Origin: Massilia sp. IC2-477
GTDB taxonomy: Bacteria > Pseudomonadota > Gammaproteobacteria > Burkholderiales > Burkholderiaceae_D
Reading direction: 5' to 3'
Length of the DNA: 64,000 bases
NCBI RefSeq assembly: GCF_020707265.1
Contig: NZ_JAJFEQ010000005.1
Span: forward strand, 310,001-374,000
The notes under the pieces are model-generated. The model was not told the DNA's origin and ran no database searches. It was given only the letters and a program-made list of their open reading frames with translations. Of the stretch, positions 45,243-54,235 are shown in pieces. Positions within the stretch are counted from its first letter, which is position 1, and every line of letters starts with the position of its first letter. A program made the translations under genes and the position numbers.

Positions 45243-45827
45243 TCACAGCTTAATGAAGTGCTCGCGGTAGTAGCGCAGCTCTTCGATCGACTCGACGATG
45301 TCGGCCAGTGCCGTGTGCTTCTGATGCTTCTTGAAACCGGAAGCCAGTTCGGGCTTCCAGCGGCGGCACAGTTCCTTCAGGGTCGACACGTCCAGGTTAC
45401 GGTAGTGGAAGAAGGCTTCCAGCTTCGGCATGCCGCGCGCCATGAAGCGGCGGTCCTGGCAGATCGAGTTGCCGCACATCGGCGACTTGTTCGCCGGGAC
45501 GTACTGCTTCAGGAAAGCGATCAGTTCCAGTTCGGCCTGGGCTTCGGTCACGGTCGACGCCTTGACGCGATCGATCAGGCCCGACTTGCCGTGGGTGCCC
45601 TTGTTCCAGTTGTCCATCTTGTCGAGGGTCTCGTCCGACTGGTGGATGGCAAACACCGGGCCTTCGGCGATGATGTTCAGGTCAGGATCGGTGACCACCA
45701 CGGCAACTTCGATGATGCGGTCGTTGTCCGGATCCAGGCCAGTCATTTCCATGTCGAGCCAGACCAGGTTGAATTCGTTCGGGCGCACGGCCGCGCCTGG
45801 GCCTTCGGTTTGTGTAGCTTGTGACAT
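45243..45827 (-). CDS. orn: Oligoribonuclease
   Basis: A 194-residue DEDDh 3'-5' exonuclease that degrades 2-5 nt RNAs and pGpG, the last step of c-di-GMP breakdown. Motifs: [13 protein letters not shown] (Exo I), [14 protein letters not shown] (Exo II region), [26 protein letters not shown] (Exo III with the catalytic His). The N-terminal 18 residues ([18 protein letters not shown]) are a short extension. Divergent from the M48 protease gene across 68 bases, with the ATG preceded by AAGAGAGA. Confidence 0.97.
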   Translation of the reverse strand: MSQATQTEGPGAAVRPNEFNLVWLDMEMTGLDPDNDRIIEVAVVVTDPDLNIIAEGPVFAIHQSDETLDKMDNWNKGTHGKSGLIDRVKASTVTEAQAELELIAFLKQYVPANKSPMCGNSICQDRRFMARGMPKLEAFFHYRNLDVSTLKELCRRWKPELASGFKKHQKHTALADIVESIEELRYYREHFIKL

Positions 45828-45895
45828 AATTCTCTCTTCGATTATTTACGTTGCATTAGTTTTCGCGTAATCCTGCATTTTCTCACAGGCACAGC

Positions 45896-47158
45896 ATGTC
45901 TTCACTCGGGTTTTCGGTATTGTTCGTCGTTTTCTTTGCGCTGACGCTGGGCGTGCGCTTCTGGCTGGCCAACCGGCACATCCGCCACGTGCTGCGCCAC
46001 CGCGCCAGCGTGCCCGCCGAGTTTGCACCGAAGGTGCCGCTTGCGGCGCACCAGAAAGCGGCCGACTACACGGTGGCCAAGACCCGCCTCGGCATTGCGG
46101 CGATGCTGTGGGGCGGCGTGGTGCTGATCGGCTTCACCCTGCTGGGCGGGCTGCAGGCCTTGTCCATCGCCCTGCTGGGCGTGACGGGGCCGGGCATGGC
46201 GCACCAGATGGCCCTGGTGGTCGCCTTCGCGGTCGTATCAGGCCTGCTCGACCTGCCTTTCGACTGGTATCGCCAGTTCGTGCTGGAAGAACGCTTCGGC
46301 TTCAACAAGATGACGCCCGGCCTGTGGCTGGCCGACATGGCCAAGGGCGCCCTGGTTGGCGCCGTGATCGGCCTGCCGCTGCTGTGGGTGATCCTGGCGC
46401 TGATGGAGCGCAGCGGCGACCTGTGGTGGCTGTGGGCCTGGTGCGTGTGGAGCGGCTTCCAGCTCTTGATGATGGTGCTCTACCCGACCGTGATCGCGCC
46501 GCTGTTCAACAAGTTCACCCCACTGCAGGACGCGAGCCTGCAGCAACGCATCGAAGGCCTGATGGCGCGCGTCGGCTTTGCCTCGAAAGGCCTGTTCGTC
46601 ATGGATGGCAGCAAGCGCAGCGCCCATGGCAACGCCTATTTCTCGGGTTTTGGGGCCAACAAGCGCATCGTGTTCTTCGACACCCTGCTGTCGCGCCTCG
46701 ACCCGCCCGAGATCGAAGCCGTGCTGGCCCATGAACTGGGCCACTTCAAGCTGCGCCACATCGTCAAGCGCATCGCCGTACTGTTCGCGCTGTCGCTGGG
46801 CTTCCTCGCCCTGCTCGGCTACCTGAAGACCCAGGCCTGGTTCTACACCGGCCTGGGCGTGCTGCCGATGATGGGGGCGCCGAACGACGGCATGGCCCTG
46901 ATCCTGTTCATGCTGGTGCTGCCGGTGTTCACCTTCGTGCTGTCGCCGCTCAGCTCCATCACCTCGCGCAAGCACGAATTCGAAGCCGACGCCTTCGCCG
47001 CCAAACATACCGACAGCAGCCACCTGGTCTCGGCCCTGGTCAAGATGTACGAGGACAACGCCTCGACCCTGACCCCGGACCCGCTGCATTCGGCCTTCTA
47101 CGATTCTCACCCGCCGGCTTCGGTGCGGGTGAAACACCTGATGATGGCGGCCGCATGA
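45896..47158 (+). CDS. M48-family zinc metalloprotease (Ste24-like)
   Basis: A 420-residue membrane metalloprotease. The zinc motif AHELGHFKLRH puts catalytic His279-Glu280-x-x-His283 in the C-terminal part, with a second Glu ligand in HEFEADAFAAKH. About seven TM helices, including SSLGFSVLFVVFFALTL at the N-terminus, resemble CAAX-protease (Ste24)-like integral membrane proteases rather than HtpX. First gene of a translationally coupled operon: its stop overlaps the phhB start (ATGA). Role: probably membrane protein quality control. Confidence 0.93.
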   Translation: MSSLGFSVLFVVFFALTLGVRFWLANRHIRHVLRHRASVPAEFAPKVPLAAHQKAADYTVAKTRLGIAAMLWGGVVLIGFTLLGGLQALSIALLGVTGPGMAHQMALVVAFAVVSGLLDLPFDWYRQFVLEERFGFNKMTPGLWLADMAKGALVGAVIGLPLLWVILALMERSGDLWWLWAWCVWSGFQLLMMVLYPTVIAPLFNKFTPLQDASLQQRIEGLMARVGFASKGLFVMDGSKRSAHGNAYFSGFGANKRIVFFDTLLSRLDPPEIEAVLAHELGHFKLRHIVKRIAVLFALSLGFLALLGYLKTQAWFYTGLGVLPMMGAPNDGMALILFMLVLPVFTFVLSPLSSITSRKHEFEADAFAAKHTDSSHLVSALVKMYEDNASTLTPDPLHSAFYDSHPPASVRVKHLMMAAA

Positions 47159-47487
47159 ACCTCCTCGATCAACACTGCATCGATGGCGCCGCGGCGCTCG
47201 ATCCGGCCACGATTCGCGTTCGTCTCACGCAAGTTCCGGAGTGGCAGGCCATCGACGGCACCATCGCGCGTGACTACGCCTTCCCCGACTACCGCGCCAC
47301 CATCGCCTTCGTGAACGCGGTAGCAAGCATGGCCGAGGAGCAGAACCACCACCCGGACATGACGGTGGGCTACCGCCGCTGCACGCTGGCCTACACCACC
47401 CACTCGGCGGGCGGCGCGCTGAGCGACAACGATTTCATCTGCGCAGCGAAGGCCGATGCGCTCTACAAGCAGCAGGCCGGCGCATGA
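47155..47487 (+). CDS. phhB: 4a-hydroxytetrahydrobiopterin dehydratase (PCD/DCoH)
   Basis: A 110-residue pterin-4a-carbinolamine dehydratase. Motif [34 protein letters not shown] contains the active-site His residues (HHP, and THSAGG). It recycles the pterin cofactor of phenylalanine hydroxylase, though no phhA is nearby. ATGA overlaps on both sides couple it to the M48 gene and rsgA. Confidence 0.95.
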   Translation: MNLLDQHCIDGAAALDPATIRVRLTQVPEWQAIDGTIARDYAFPDYRATIAFVNAVASMAEEQNHHPDMTVGYRRCTLAYTTHSAGGALSDNDFICAAKADALYKQQAGA

Positions 47488-48374
47488 GTGAGTTGACCGG
47501 CACCATCATCGCCGCGCACGGGCGCCACTACCTGGCCGACGCCGACGGCGAAAAGCTCCAGTGCGTCACGCGCGGCAAGAAGACCAACGTGGCCGTGGGC
47601 GACGTCGTCCACCTCAAGCGCACCTCGAACGACCAGGCCGTGATCGAAAAGATCGCCGAGCGTACTACCTTGCTCTACCGCTCGGACCAGTACAAATCGA
47701 AGCTGCTGGCGGCGAACATCTCGCGCCTGTTCATCGTCGTCGCCACCGAACCGAGCTTTGCCGACGACCTGGTCTCGCGCTCGCTGGTGGCGGCCGAGGC
47801 GGCCGGCATCGAAGCCCACATCATCCTGAACAAGGTCGACGTCGAGGAACCGCTGGCGCGCGCCCGCGAGCGCGCCGGCCTGTACGCCTCGCTCGGCTAT
47901 CCAGTGCACGAACTGTCGGCCCGCGCGCGGCCCGAGCACGCGGTCGAAACCCTGATGCCGCTGTTGAATGGACAGTCGTCGATCTTCATCGGACAGTCGG
48001 GCATGGGCAAGTCGTCCCTGATCAACCTGCTGGTGCCGGACGCCGACATCGCCGTGCGCGAGATCTCGGAAGCACTCGACACCGGCAAGCACACCACCAC
48101 GTTCACGCGCCTGTACTGGCTGCCCGGCGGAGCGTCGATCATCGATTCGCCCGGCTTCCAGGAATTTGGGCTGTATCACCTGACCGAAGGCATGCTGGAG
48201 CGCGCTTTCGTCGAGTTCAAGCCCTACCTGGGCGGCTGCAAGTACTACAACTGCCGCCACCTGGCCGAGCCGCAGTGCGCGGTGCTGGGCGCAGTCGAGG
48301 AAGGCAAGATCGCGAAGATGCGACACGAGCTGTATGCGCAGCTGCTGCACGAATCCTCGCAAACCTTGTACTAA
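47484..48374 (+). CDS. rsgA: Ribosome small subunit-dependent GTPase A
   Basis: A 296-residue circularly permuted GTPase needed for late 30S maturation. OB-fold N-terminus, then G4 (NKVD), G5-like SARARPE, G1 [13 protein letters not shown]3 [10 protein letters not shown] and the zinc-binding C-terminal motif [14 protein letters not shown]. The order G4-G5-G1-G2-G3 is diagnostic. The start ATG overlaps the phhB stop. Its 3' end is followed immediately by a REP doublet. Confidence 0.97.
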   Translation: MSELTGTIIAAHGRHYLADADGEKLQCVTRGKKTNVAVGDVVHLKRTSNDQAVIEKIAERTTLLYRSDQYKSKLLAANISRLFIVVATEPSFADDLVSRSLVAAEAAGIEAHIILNKVDVEEPLARARERAGLYASLGYPVHELSARARPEHAVETLMPLLNGQSSIFIGQSGMGKSSLINLLVPDADIAVREISEALDTGKHTTTFTRLYWLPGGASIIDSPGFQEFGLYHLTEGMLERAFVEFKPYLGGCKYYNCRHLAEPQCAVLGAVEEGKIAKMRHELYAQLLHESSQTLY

Positions 48375-48389
48375 TCGGGTGCCGTTGTT

Positions 48390-48498
48390 GTAGGGTGGGC
48401 GGGTCCCCCGCCCACGCGTTCAACCAGTACAAGATCAGCCCATGCGGCTTATCCACCTTTAACTATCACCGCGTGGGCAGGAAACCTGCCCACCCTAC
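48390..48498. repeat. REP doublet, family B, GTAGGGTGGGC type
   Basis: Two 29-base palindromic units face each other: 48390-48418 and 48470-48498, 51 bases apart. Each forms its own hairpin and they also pair with one another. The two differ by linked changes: GCGGG...CCCGC in the left unit against GCAGG...CCTGC in the right. These keep each hairpin paired. It starts 16 bases after the rsgA stop and ends 40 bases before the argF -10 box. No RAYT transposase is in this window. Confidence 0.85.
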
Positions 48499-48537
48499 GA
48501 AAAAAGACCACTTTCCCTAACGTCAAATAAAAACCCT

Positions 48538-48543
48538 TATAAT
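48538..48543 (+). promoter_or_regulatory. -10 box upstream of argF
   Basis: TATAAT lies inside a small inverted repeat (CCCTTATAATTCAAGGG), 30 bases before the argF start. The -35 is weak at 16-18 bases spacing. An ARG-box or activator site is possible but not clear. Confidence 0.55.
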
Positions 48544-48572
48544 TCAAGGGATAACAGTAAAGCAAAGACGAT

Positions 48573-49499
48573 ATGCCAGTCGCAAAGCCCATCAAGCATT
48601 TCCTGCAGTTCTCCGACTTCAGCGCCGACGAATTCGAGTACGTCATCGAGCGCGCCAAGGTCATCAAGCGCAAGTTCAAGGCCTACGAGGTCTACCACCC
48701 GCTGGTCGACCGTACCCTGGTGATGGTGTTCGAAAAGAGCTCGACCCGCACCCGCCTGAGTTTCGAAGCCGGCATGCACCAGCTGGGCGGCGCCGCCATT
48801 TACCTGAACACCCGCGACAGCCAGCTGGGCCGCGGCGAGCCGGTGGAAGACGCCGGCCAGGTCATGTCCCGCATGTGCGACATCATCATGGTGCGCACCT
48901 TCGGCCAGGAGATCATCGAGCGTTTCGCCGCGCATTCGCGCGTCCCGGTGATCAACGGCCTGACCAACGAACACCACCCCTGCCAGGTGCTGGCCGACAT
49001 CTTCACCTTCTACGAGCACCGCGGCCCGATCGCGGGCAAGACGGTGGCCTGGATCGGCGACGCCAATAACATGCTGTACTCCTGGCTGCAGGCGGCCGAG
49101 GTGTTCGGCTTCCACCTGAACGTGTCCACGCCGAAGGGCTATGAGATCGACCCGAAGCTGGTTTCGACCAGCCGCTACACCCTGTTCGAGAACCCGTCGG
49201 ATGCCTGCGAAGGCGCGCACCTGGTCAGCACCGACGTCTGGACCAGCATGGGCTATGAAAAGGAAAACGCCGAGCGCCTGAAGGCCTTCGACGGTTTCAT
49301 CGTGGACGCCGCCAAGATGGCGCGCGCCACGCCCGACGCCCTGTTCATGCACTGCCTGCCGGCCCACCGCGGCGAGGAAGTCGCCGCCGAAGTCATCGAC
49401 GGCCCGCAGTCGGTCGTCTGGGACGAGGCGGAGAACCGCCTGCACGTGCAGAAGGCCCTGATCGAATACCTGCTGCTTGGCCGGATCGAAGACAAGTAA
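48573..49499 (+). CDS. argF: Ornithine carbamoyltransferase
   Basis: A 308-residue enzyme condensing ornithine with carbamoyl phosphate to citrulline. Motifs: FEKSSTRTRLSFE (carbamoyl-phosphate loop), NGLTNEHHPCQVLAD, DxxxSMG-type TSMGYEKEN and the HCLPAHRGEEV ornithine motif. Full length. argG follows in the same direction, giving two consecutive arginine biosynthesis steps, though separated by 99 bases. Confidence 0.97.
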   Translation: MPVAKPIKHFLQFSDFSADEFEYVIERAKVIKRKFKAYEVYHPLVDRTLVMVFEKSSTRTRLSFEAGMHQLGGAAIYLNTRDSQLGRGEPVEDAGQVMSRMCDIIMVRTFGQEIIERFAAHSRVPVINGLTNEHHPCQVLADIFTFYEHRGPIAGKTVAWIGDANNMLYSWLQAAEVFGFHLNVSTPKGYEIDPKLVSTSRYTLFENPSDACEGAHLVSTDVWTSMGYEKENAERLKAFDGFIVDAAKMARATPDALFMHCLPAHRGEEVAAEVIDGPQSVVWDEAENRLHVQKALIEYLLLGRIEDK

Positions 49500-49598
49500 T
49501 CATTTTTTCACTCACCACCAACCCTTTGTTTGATCGTCGGTCCGCAAGGACCGGCTGACCATCTCAATCCCACCTCCCTCTCCACACTGGAAGCTTCC

Positions 49599-50831
49599 AT
49601 GAGCGACATTAAAAAAGTAGTCCTCGCCTACTCGGGCGGCCTCGATACCTCCGTCATCCTGAAGTGGCTGCAAGACCACTACAACTGCGAAATCGTCACC
49701 TTCACCGCCGACCTCGGCCAGGGCGAAGAGCTCGATCCGGCGCGCGCCAAGGCGATCAAGTTCGGCATCAAGCCTGATAACATCTACATCGACGACGTGC
49801 GCGAAGAATTCGTGCGCGACTTCGTGTTCCCGATGTTCCGCGCGAACACCGTGTACGAAGGCGAATACCTGCTGGGCACCTCGATCGCGCGTCCGCTGAT
49901 CGCCAAGCGCCTGATCGAGATCGCCAACGAGACCGGCGCCGACGCCGTCTCGCACGGCGCGACCGGCAAGGGCAATGACCAGGTGCGTTTCGAGCTGGGC
50001 GCCTACGCGCTGAAACCCGACGTCAAGATCATCGCTCCGTGGCGTGAGTGGGACCTGCTGTCGCGCGAGAAGCTGCTGAAGTACGCGGAAGACGCCGGCA
50101 TCGAGATCGACATGAAGCACAAGAACGGCGGCGCGCCCTACTCGATGGACACCAACCTGCTGCACATCTCCTTCGAAGGCCGCCACCTGGAAAACCCGAG
50201 CGCGGAAGCCGAGGAATCGATGTGGCGCTGGACCGTCTCGCCGGAGCAGGCGCCGAACGAAGCCGAGTACCTCGACATCGAATACGAACAGGGCGACATC
50301 GTGGCCCTGAACGGCAAGCGCATGAGCGCCGCCGAAGTGCTGACCGAGCTGAATCGCCTGGGCGGCAAGCACGGCATCGGCCGCCTCGACCTGGTCGAGA
50401 ACCGCTACGTCGGCATGAAGTCGCGCGGCTGCTACGAAACCCCGGGCGGCACCATCATGCTGAAAGCCCACCGCGCGATCGAATCGATCACCCTGGACCG
50501 CGAAGTGGCGCACCTGAAGGACGACCTGATGCCGCGCTACGCTTCGCTGATCTATAACGGCTACTGGTGGGCCCCGGAGCGCGTCGCGCTGCAGACCCTG
50601 ATCGACCACACCCAGAAGACCGTCAACGGCTGGGTGCGCATCAAGCTGTACAAGGGCAACGTGATCGTGGTGTCGCGCGACTCGAAGACCGATTCGCTGT
50701 TCGACATGAACATCGCCACCTTCGACGAAGACGGCGGCGCCTACAACCAGGCGGATGCGGGCGGCTTCATCAAGCTGAACGCCCTGCGCATGCGCATCGC
50801 CGCCAAGGCACGCGCCAAGCGCGGCCAGTAA
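49599..50831 (+). CDS. argG: Argininosuccinate synthase
   Basis: A 410-residue ATP-dependent ligase joining citrulline and aspartate. [12 protein letters not shown] is the P-loop-like pyrophosphatase motif; [18 protein letters not shown] and [12 protein letters not shown] are further hallmarks. The ATG at 49599 fits the family N-terminus ([14 protein letters not shown]). A terminator follows. The upstream 99-base gap has a short hairpin (GGTCCGCAAGGACC) but no clear promoter, so it may be co-transcribed with argF. Confidence 0.97.
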   Translation: MSDIKKVVLAYSGGLDTSVILKWLQDHYNCEIVTFTADLGQGEELDPARAKAIKFGIKPDNIYIDDVREEFVRDFVFPMFRANTVYEGEYLLGTSIARPLIAKRLIEIANETGADAVSHGATGKGNDQVRFELGAYALKPDVKIIAPWREWDLLSREKLLKYAEDAGIEIDMKHKNGGAPYSMDTNLLHISFEGRHLENPSAEAEESMWRWTVSPEQAPNEAEYLDIEYEQGDIVALNGKRMSAAEVLTELNRLGGKHGIGRLDLVENRYVGMKSRGCYETPGGTIMLKAHRAIESITLDREVAHLKDDLMPRYASLIYNGYWWAPERVALQTLIDHTQKTVNGWVRIKLYKGNVIVVSRDSKTDSLFDMNIATFDEDGGAYNQADAGGFIKLNALRMRIAAKARAKRGQ

Positions 50832-50849
50832 GCTTTCCAGCGACAGCCG

Positions 50850-50874
50850 AAGCCGCCTCCGGGCGGCTTTTTTC
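50850..50874 (+). terminator. Intrinsic terminator after argG
   Basis: AAGCCGCC pairs with GGCGGCTT around TCCG and runs into six T. It is 18 bases after the stop. Confidence 0.92.
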
Positions 50875-50904
50875 ATGGGCGGGGCGGTGATAAGATCGGG
50901 GACC

Positions 50905-51282
50905 ATGAGCGATCATGTCCACAATCCCTGCCTCGACTGCGGTGCGTGCTGCAAGTCGTTTCGTGTGTCCTTCTACTGGGCCGAAGGGCGAGAACGCGGG
51001 CTGCCCGATGCGTGGACCGAACAGGTGACGCCGCATATCTCGTGCATGAAGGGGACCAACGCGTCGGCGCCGTATTGTGCGGCGCTGGGCAAGGGGGATG
51101 CGGGGCCGATGGCCTGCGGGGTGTACGGGGCGCGGCCGAGTGCCTGCCGGGAGGTGGAGATCGGGGATGAAAAGTGTTTAAGGGCGCGTGGCATCCACGG
51201 GATGGCGCCGCTTGAGGTGTACGCGAGCGTCACGGCAGAGCTGCGGACTTGGGTTCCGGCCTTCGCCGGAACGACGAGCTAA
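50905..51282 (+). CDS. YkgJ-family cysteine cluster protein
   Basis: A 125-residue protein with the CxxCGACC-type cluster. MSDHVHNPCLDCGACCKSFRV and CRE...KCLRARGI carry cysteines thought to bind a zinc or Fe-S cluster, as in the YkgJ/CxxCxxCC family. The C-terminal residues RTWVPAFAGTTS after about position 113 look like translation of a REP unit, not of the family (see 51253-51350). The stop is inside that element. Function unknown. Confidence 0.82.
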   Translation: MSDHVHNPCLDCGACCKSFRVSFYWAEGRERGLPDAWTEQVTPHISCMKGTNASAPYCAALGKGDAGPMACGVYGARPSACREVEIGDEKCLRARGIHGMAPLEVYASVTAELRTWVPAFAGTTS

Positions 51283-51365
51283 CTGTACTAAGTTCAGTAC
51301 GGTCTTTTAAGTGCCATCCTCAAAACCGTCGTTCCGGCGCAGGCCGGAACAATGCCACTGGCATT
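51253..51365. repeat. REP doublet, family A (copy 2)
   Basis: Units at 51253-51276 (reverse complement CGTCGTTCCGGCGAAGGCCG) and 51327-51350 (CGTCGTTCCGGCGCAGGCCG) face each other with about 50 bases between them. A short ATGCC-ACT-GGCAT palindrome follows the right unit (51351-51365), matching the one beside copy 1 at 32004-32030. The left unit overlaps the end of the YkgJ-type gene. Confidence 0.8.
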
Positions 51366-51430
51366 CTTCCGCCCAAGTTCGTTTGCGTGCCGTCAGTTCG
51401 AAGCCCGGCCACCGGCCCGACGATACCCCG

Positions 51431-51724
51431 ATGGACAAATCCTCGTACGCCTACATCCTTGCCAGCCGTCCCTACGGCACGCTCTACATCGGCGTTACGT
51501 CAGACTTGATCCGCAGAGTCTGGCAACACAAGGAAGGCTTCGTCGCAGGCTTCACGAAGAAATACAAGGTGAAGCACCTGGTCTGGTACGAAGTTCACTC
51601 CGAAATCATTTCCGCGATCACGCGGGAAAAACAGATCAAGGAATGGCCGCGCGATTGGAAGATCAATCTGATCCAATCCACCAACCCCGCCTGGCGCGAC
51701 CTCTACGAAGAAGTCACCGCCTAA
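51431..51724 (+). CDS. GIY-YIG nuclease-domain protein
   Basis: A 97-residue UvrC/Endo-related domain. YAYILASRPYGTLYIGVTSDLIRRVWQHKEG has the GIY-YIG signature in the form YILAS...LYIGV and the conserved Arg of the T..DL..R segment. The ATG at 51431 is chosen because upstream in-frame sequence is REP-derived. Its stop overlaps that of the convergent SDR gene by about three bases. These stand-alone domains are common; some may be endonucleases. Confidence 0.85.
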   Translation: MDKSSYAYILASRPYGTLYIGVTSDLIRRVWQHKEGFVAGFTKKYKVKHLVWYEVHSEIISAITREKQIKEWPRDWKINLIQSTNPAWRDLYEEVTA

Positions 51725-52437
51725 GCCGAATTCCTCAAATCATCCACCGCCTCATGCCCGAAGCGCTTCGACAGCAAGCAGTCGACCAGCTTCGCCGCAC
51801 ACGCCGCCGGCGTTTCCAGAACCCCACCTTCCTTCATGTCGACGAAGCGCTGCTTGAGCGGGAATTTCGCGTCCGGCGTGGCCCGGATCTCGGCCTGCAT
51901 ATCGGTATCGATCACTCCCGGCGCCAGGCTGACGCATTTCACACGCGGATCGCCATCCAGGGCCACCGCGCGGGCATGCTGGTCGAGCGCCGCCTTGGTC
52001 GCGCAGTAGACGCTCCAGCCGGGATAGGCGCTGCGGCCCGCCCCACTCGACACGTGCACGATGCGGCGTTCGGCCTGGGGTGCGGCCTGGACGAAGGCAG
52101 CGGACAGGGCCAGCGGCGCCGCCACGTTGACAACGGCCGCGCGCAAGGCCGCCACTGGATCCTGCTCGGCCAGCGGCCCCACCGGCGACACGACGCCGGC
52201 ATTGTTCACCAGCAGCACGGTGTCGGCGCCGGCAAGGAAACTGGACAGGGTATGGCCCTGCAGCCATGCCCCCAACGCCGCGGCATCGCCGAAGTCGACC
52301 GCCGCCTGCTCCATGCCTTCGCCAATCTCGGCATGCCCGCGCGCCAGTCCCAGCACCGGGATCCCGCGCGCCACCAGTTCCGCCGCGATTGCGGCGCCCA
52401 GGCCACGCGAGTGGCCCGTTACGACTGCCTTGATCAT
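51721..52437 (-). CDS. SDR-family oxidoreductase
   Basis: A 238-residue classical SDR. Glycine motif TGHSRGLGAA, NNAG in LLVNNAGVVSPVG, catalytic Ser in VHVSSGAGRSAYPG and YCATK. A GGAGGCAGGC ribosome site precedes the ATG at 52437. The substrate is unknown; some relatives act on sepiapterin or other carbonyls. It starts 12 bases after murB on the same strand and is probably co-transcribed. Confidence 0.9.
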   Translation of the reverse strand: MIKAVVTGHSRGLGAAIAAELVARGIPVLGLARGHAEIGEGMEQAAVDFGDAAALGAWLQGHTLSSFLAGADTVLLVNNAGVVSPVGPLAEQDPVAALRAAVVNVAAPLALSAAFVQAAPQAERRIVHVSSGAGRSAYPGWSVYCATKAALDQHARAVALDGDPRVKCVSLAPGVIDTDMQAEIRATPDAKFPLKQRFVDMKEGGVLETPAACAAKLVDCLLSKRFGHEAVDDLRNSA

Positions 52438-52448
52438 GCCTGCCTCCG

Positions 52449-53477
52449 TCAAACAAACACCGGTTCCGGCTCCAGTTCCACGCCGTATTTTGCCGCCACG
52501 TCCGCCTGGATCGCGCGCGCCAGGCGCACCACGTCCTCGCCCTGGGCGCCGCCCAGGTTGACCAGCACCAATGCCTGCTTCGGATAGACGCCCGCCGCGC
52601 CCATTGCCCGGCCCTTCCAGCCGCACTGGTCGATCAGCCAGCCGGCGGCCAGTTTCTCGCTGCCGTCCGCTTGCGTGTGGTGCACCAGTTCAGGATACTG
52701 CGCCAGCAGCCGCGCGCAATGGTCGGCGCTGACGACCGGATTCTTGAAGAAGCTGCCGGCGTTGCCGATCTCGGCCGGATCGGGCAACTTGCGGCGCCGG
52801 ATCGCCTCGACCGTGCGTCCGATGTCCTGCGGCGTGGGCGAAGTGAAACCGGCCTCCTCTACCGCGCGCGCCAGCTCGGCGTAGCGCAGGTTGGGCTGCC
52901 AGGCCGCCGGCAAGGCGAAAGTGACGTCCAGCACCACCAACTCGCGCCCCTCCGGGTGCTTGAACAGGCTGTCGCGGTAGGCGAAGCGGCAAGCGGCCGC
53001 ATCCAGCGTGCGGGTTTCTCCGCTGGTCATGTCATAGGCGGTCAGGCTGTGGAACACATCCTTGGTTTCCGTGCCATACGCCCCCACGTTCTGGATCGGC
53101 GCCGCCCCGACCGTGCCCGGGATCAGCGACAGGTTTTCCATGCCGCCCAGGCCCTGGGCCAGGGTCCATTGCACAAAAGCGTGCCAGTTTTCGCCGGCCT
53201 GGGCCCGCACCAGGATTCGGCCATCCTGCTCGCCCAGGACTTCCTTGCCTTGCCCCGCCATGTGCAGGACGATGCCGTCGAAGTCGCGGGTGAACAGCAT
53301 GTTGCTGCCGCCACCCAACACCAGGCGCGGCAGGCTGGCAAGCGCCGGGTCGCGGCGCACGGCGTCCAGCTCGGCCGCCCCCAGCACGCGCAGGTAATGG
53401 CGGGCGCGCGCGGGAATGCGGAAGGTGTTGAGGGAAGCGAGCGAAAAATCGTGGAGGATGGGCTGGTTGGCTTGCAT
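52449..53477 (-). CDS. murB: UDP-N-acetylenolpyruvoylglucosamine reductase
   Basis: A 342-residue flavin enzyme that reduces UDP-GlcNAc-enolpyruvate to UDP-MurNAc in peptidoglycan synthesis. HDFSLASLNTFRIPA begins the FAD-binding fold; LVLGGGSNMLFT, GTVGAAPIQNVGAYG and AGSFFKNP (catalytic Ser region) are diagnostic; it is the type I form. The start at ATG 53477 is preferred over 53501 because a TATAAT sits across that earlier ATG, so transcription would begin inside it. A promoter -10 at 53500-53505 is implied, but the -35 is weak. Confidence 0.95.
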   Translation of the reverse strand: MQANQPILHDFSLASLNTFRIPARARHYLRVLGAAELDAVRRDPALASLPRLVLGGGSNMLFTRDFDGIVLHMAGQGKEVLGEQDGRILVRAQAGENWHAFVQWTLAQGLGGMENLSLIPGTVGAAPIQNVGAYGTETKDVFHSLTAYDMTSGETRTLDAAACRFAYRDSLFKHPEGRELVVLDVTFALPAAWQPNLRYAELARAVEEAGFTSPTPQDIGRTVEAIRRRKLPDPAEIGNAGSFFKNPVVSADHCARLLAQYPELVHHTQADGSEKLAAGWLIDQCGWKGRAMGAAGVYPKQALVLVNLGGAQGEDVVRLARAIQADVAAKYGVELEPEPVFV

Positions 53478-53499
53478 GGCGTGACCGTGTTTTTTGGTC

Positions 53500-53505
53500 A
53501 TTATA
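53500..53505 (-). promoter_or_regulatory. Possible -10 box for murB
   Basis: On the minus strand TATAAT overlaps an upstream in-frame ATG. It is 23 bases before the preferred murB start; the -35 region is not convincing. Confidence 0.45.
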
Positions 53506-53624
53506 GAGGCAAGCCCGGGGCAATCTGTTGCCGTGCGGGCAAATCCGATGGCCCCAGGGGGGCGTTGTCCGTTAAAATAGAGGAATTCATCTAGTTAGCA
53601 GTATCAAGAAAAAAGGAAACCGCC

Positions 53625-54110
53625 ATGCCATCGTTTGATGTCGTCTGCGAAGCAGACATGGTCGAAGTGAAGAATGCCGTCGAACAATCGAACAAGGAAA
53701 TCACCACCCGCTTCGACTTCAAGGGCAGCTCGGCCAATGTCGAGCAAAAGGACAAGGAACTGACCCTGTTCGCCGACTCCGACTTCCAGCTCGGCCAGGT
53801 CAAGGATGTCTTGATCAACAAGATGGCCAAGCGCAAGGTCGACGTGCGCTTCCTGGACGAAGGCAAGATCGAAAAGATCGGCGGCGACAAGGTCAAGCAG
53901 GTCATCAAGGTGCGCAACGGCATCGAGACCGAGGACGCGAAGAAGATCACCAAGCTCATCAAGGAAAGCAAGATGAAGGTGCAGGCCAGCATCCAGGGCG
54001 AATCGGTGCGCGTCACCGGCGCCAAGCGCGACGACCTGCAGGCCGCCATGGCCATGCTGCGCAAGGACGTGCAGGAGCTGCCGCTCGCCTTCAACAACTT
54101 CCGCGACTGA
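53625..54110 (+). CDS. YajQ-family cyclic di-GMP-binding protein
   Basis: A 161-residue small protein of the YajQ/UPF0234 family. [32 protein letters not shown] is the signature start, and FDFKGS with the later [22 protein letters not shown] the second ferredoxin-like repeat. Members bind c-di-GMP in some species or act in phage and stress contexts. AAAGGAAACC precedes the start. No obvious partner is adjacent, although an EAL/GGDEF gene follows the next gene. Confidence 0.93.
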   Translation: MPSFDVVCEADMVEVKNAVEQSNKEITTRFDFKGSSANVEQKDKELTLFADSDFQLGQVKDVLINKMAKRKVDVRFLDEGKIEKIGGDKVKQVIKVRNGIETEDAKKITKLIKESKMKVQASIQGESVRVTGAKRDDLQAAMAMLRKDVQELPLAFNNFRD

Positions 54111-54174
54111 ACGGGCGCTCCACAACGGAAACATCGCGTGGCGGGCGCCACGCATGAGAGTAGAATGACGGCCG

Positions 54175-54196
54175 TGCACTGCGGCCTGTCAGTGCA
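54175..54196. repeat. Inverted repeat upstream of the nitronate monooxygenase-like gene
   Basis: TGCACTG and CAGTGCA face each other across eight bases in the 125-base gap before the gene; a TAGAAT box lies just upstream. A possible operator or 5' hairpin. Confidence 0.5.
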
Positions 54197-54235
54197 TATG
54201 TACGCGTAGGGAACTACGGCGGTTTAAGGATTGCA

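Noticed and set aside
54135..54152. Short GCGTGGC/GCCACGC hairpin after the YajQ gene as a terminator
   Set aside because: No T-run follows and the stem is short. In a genome this GC-rich such hairpins are expected by chance.
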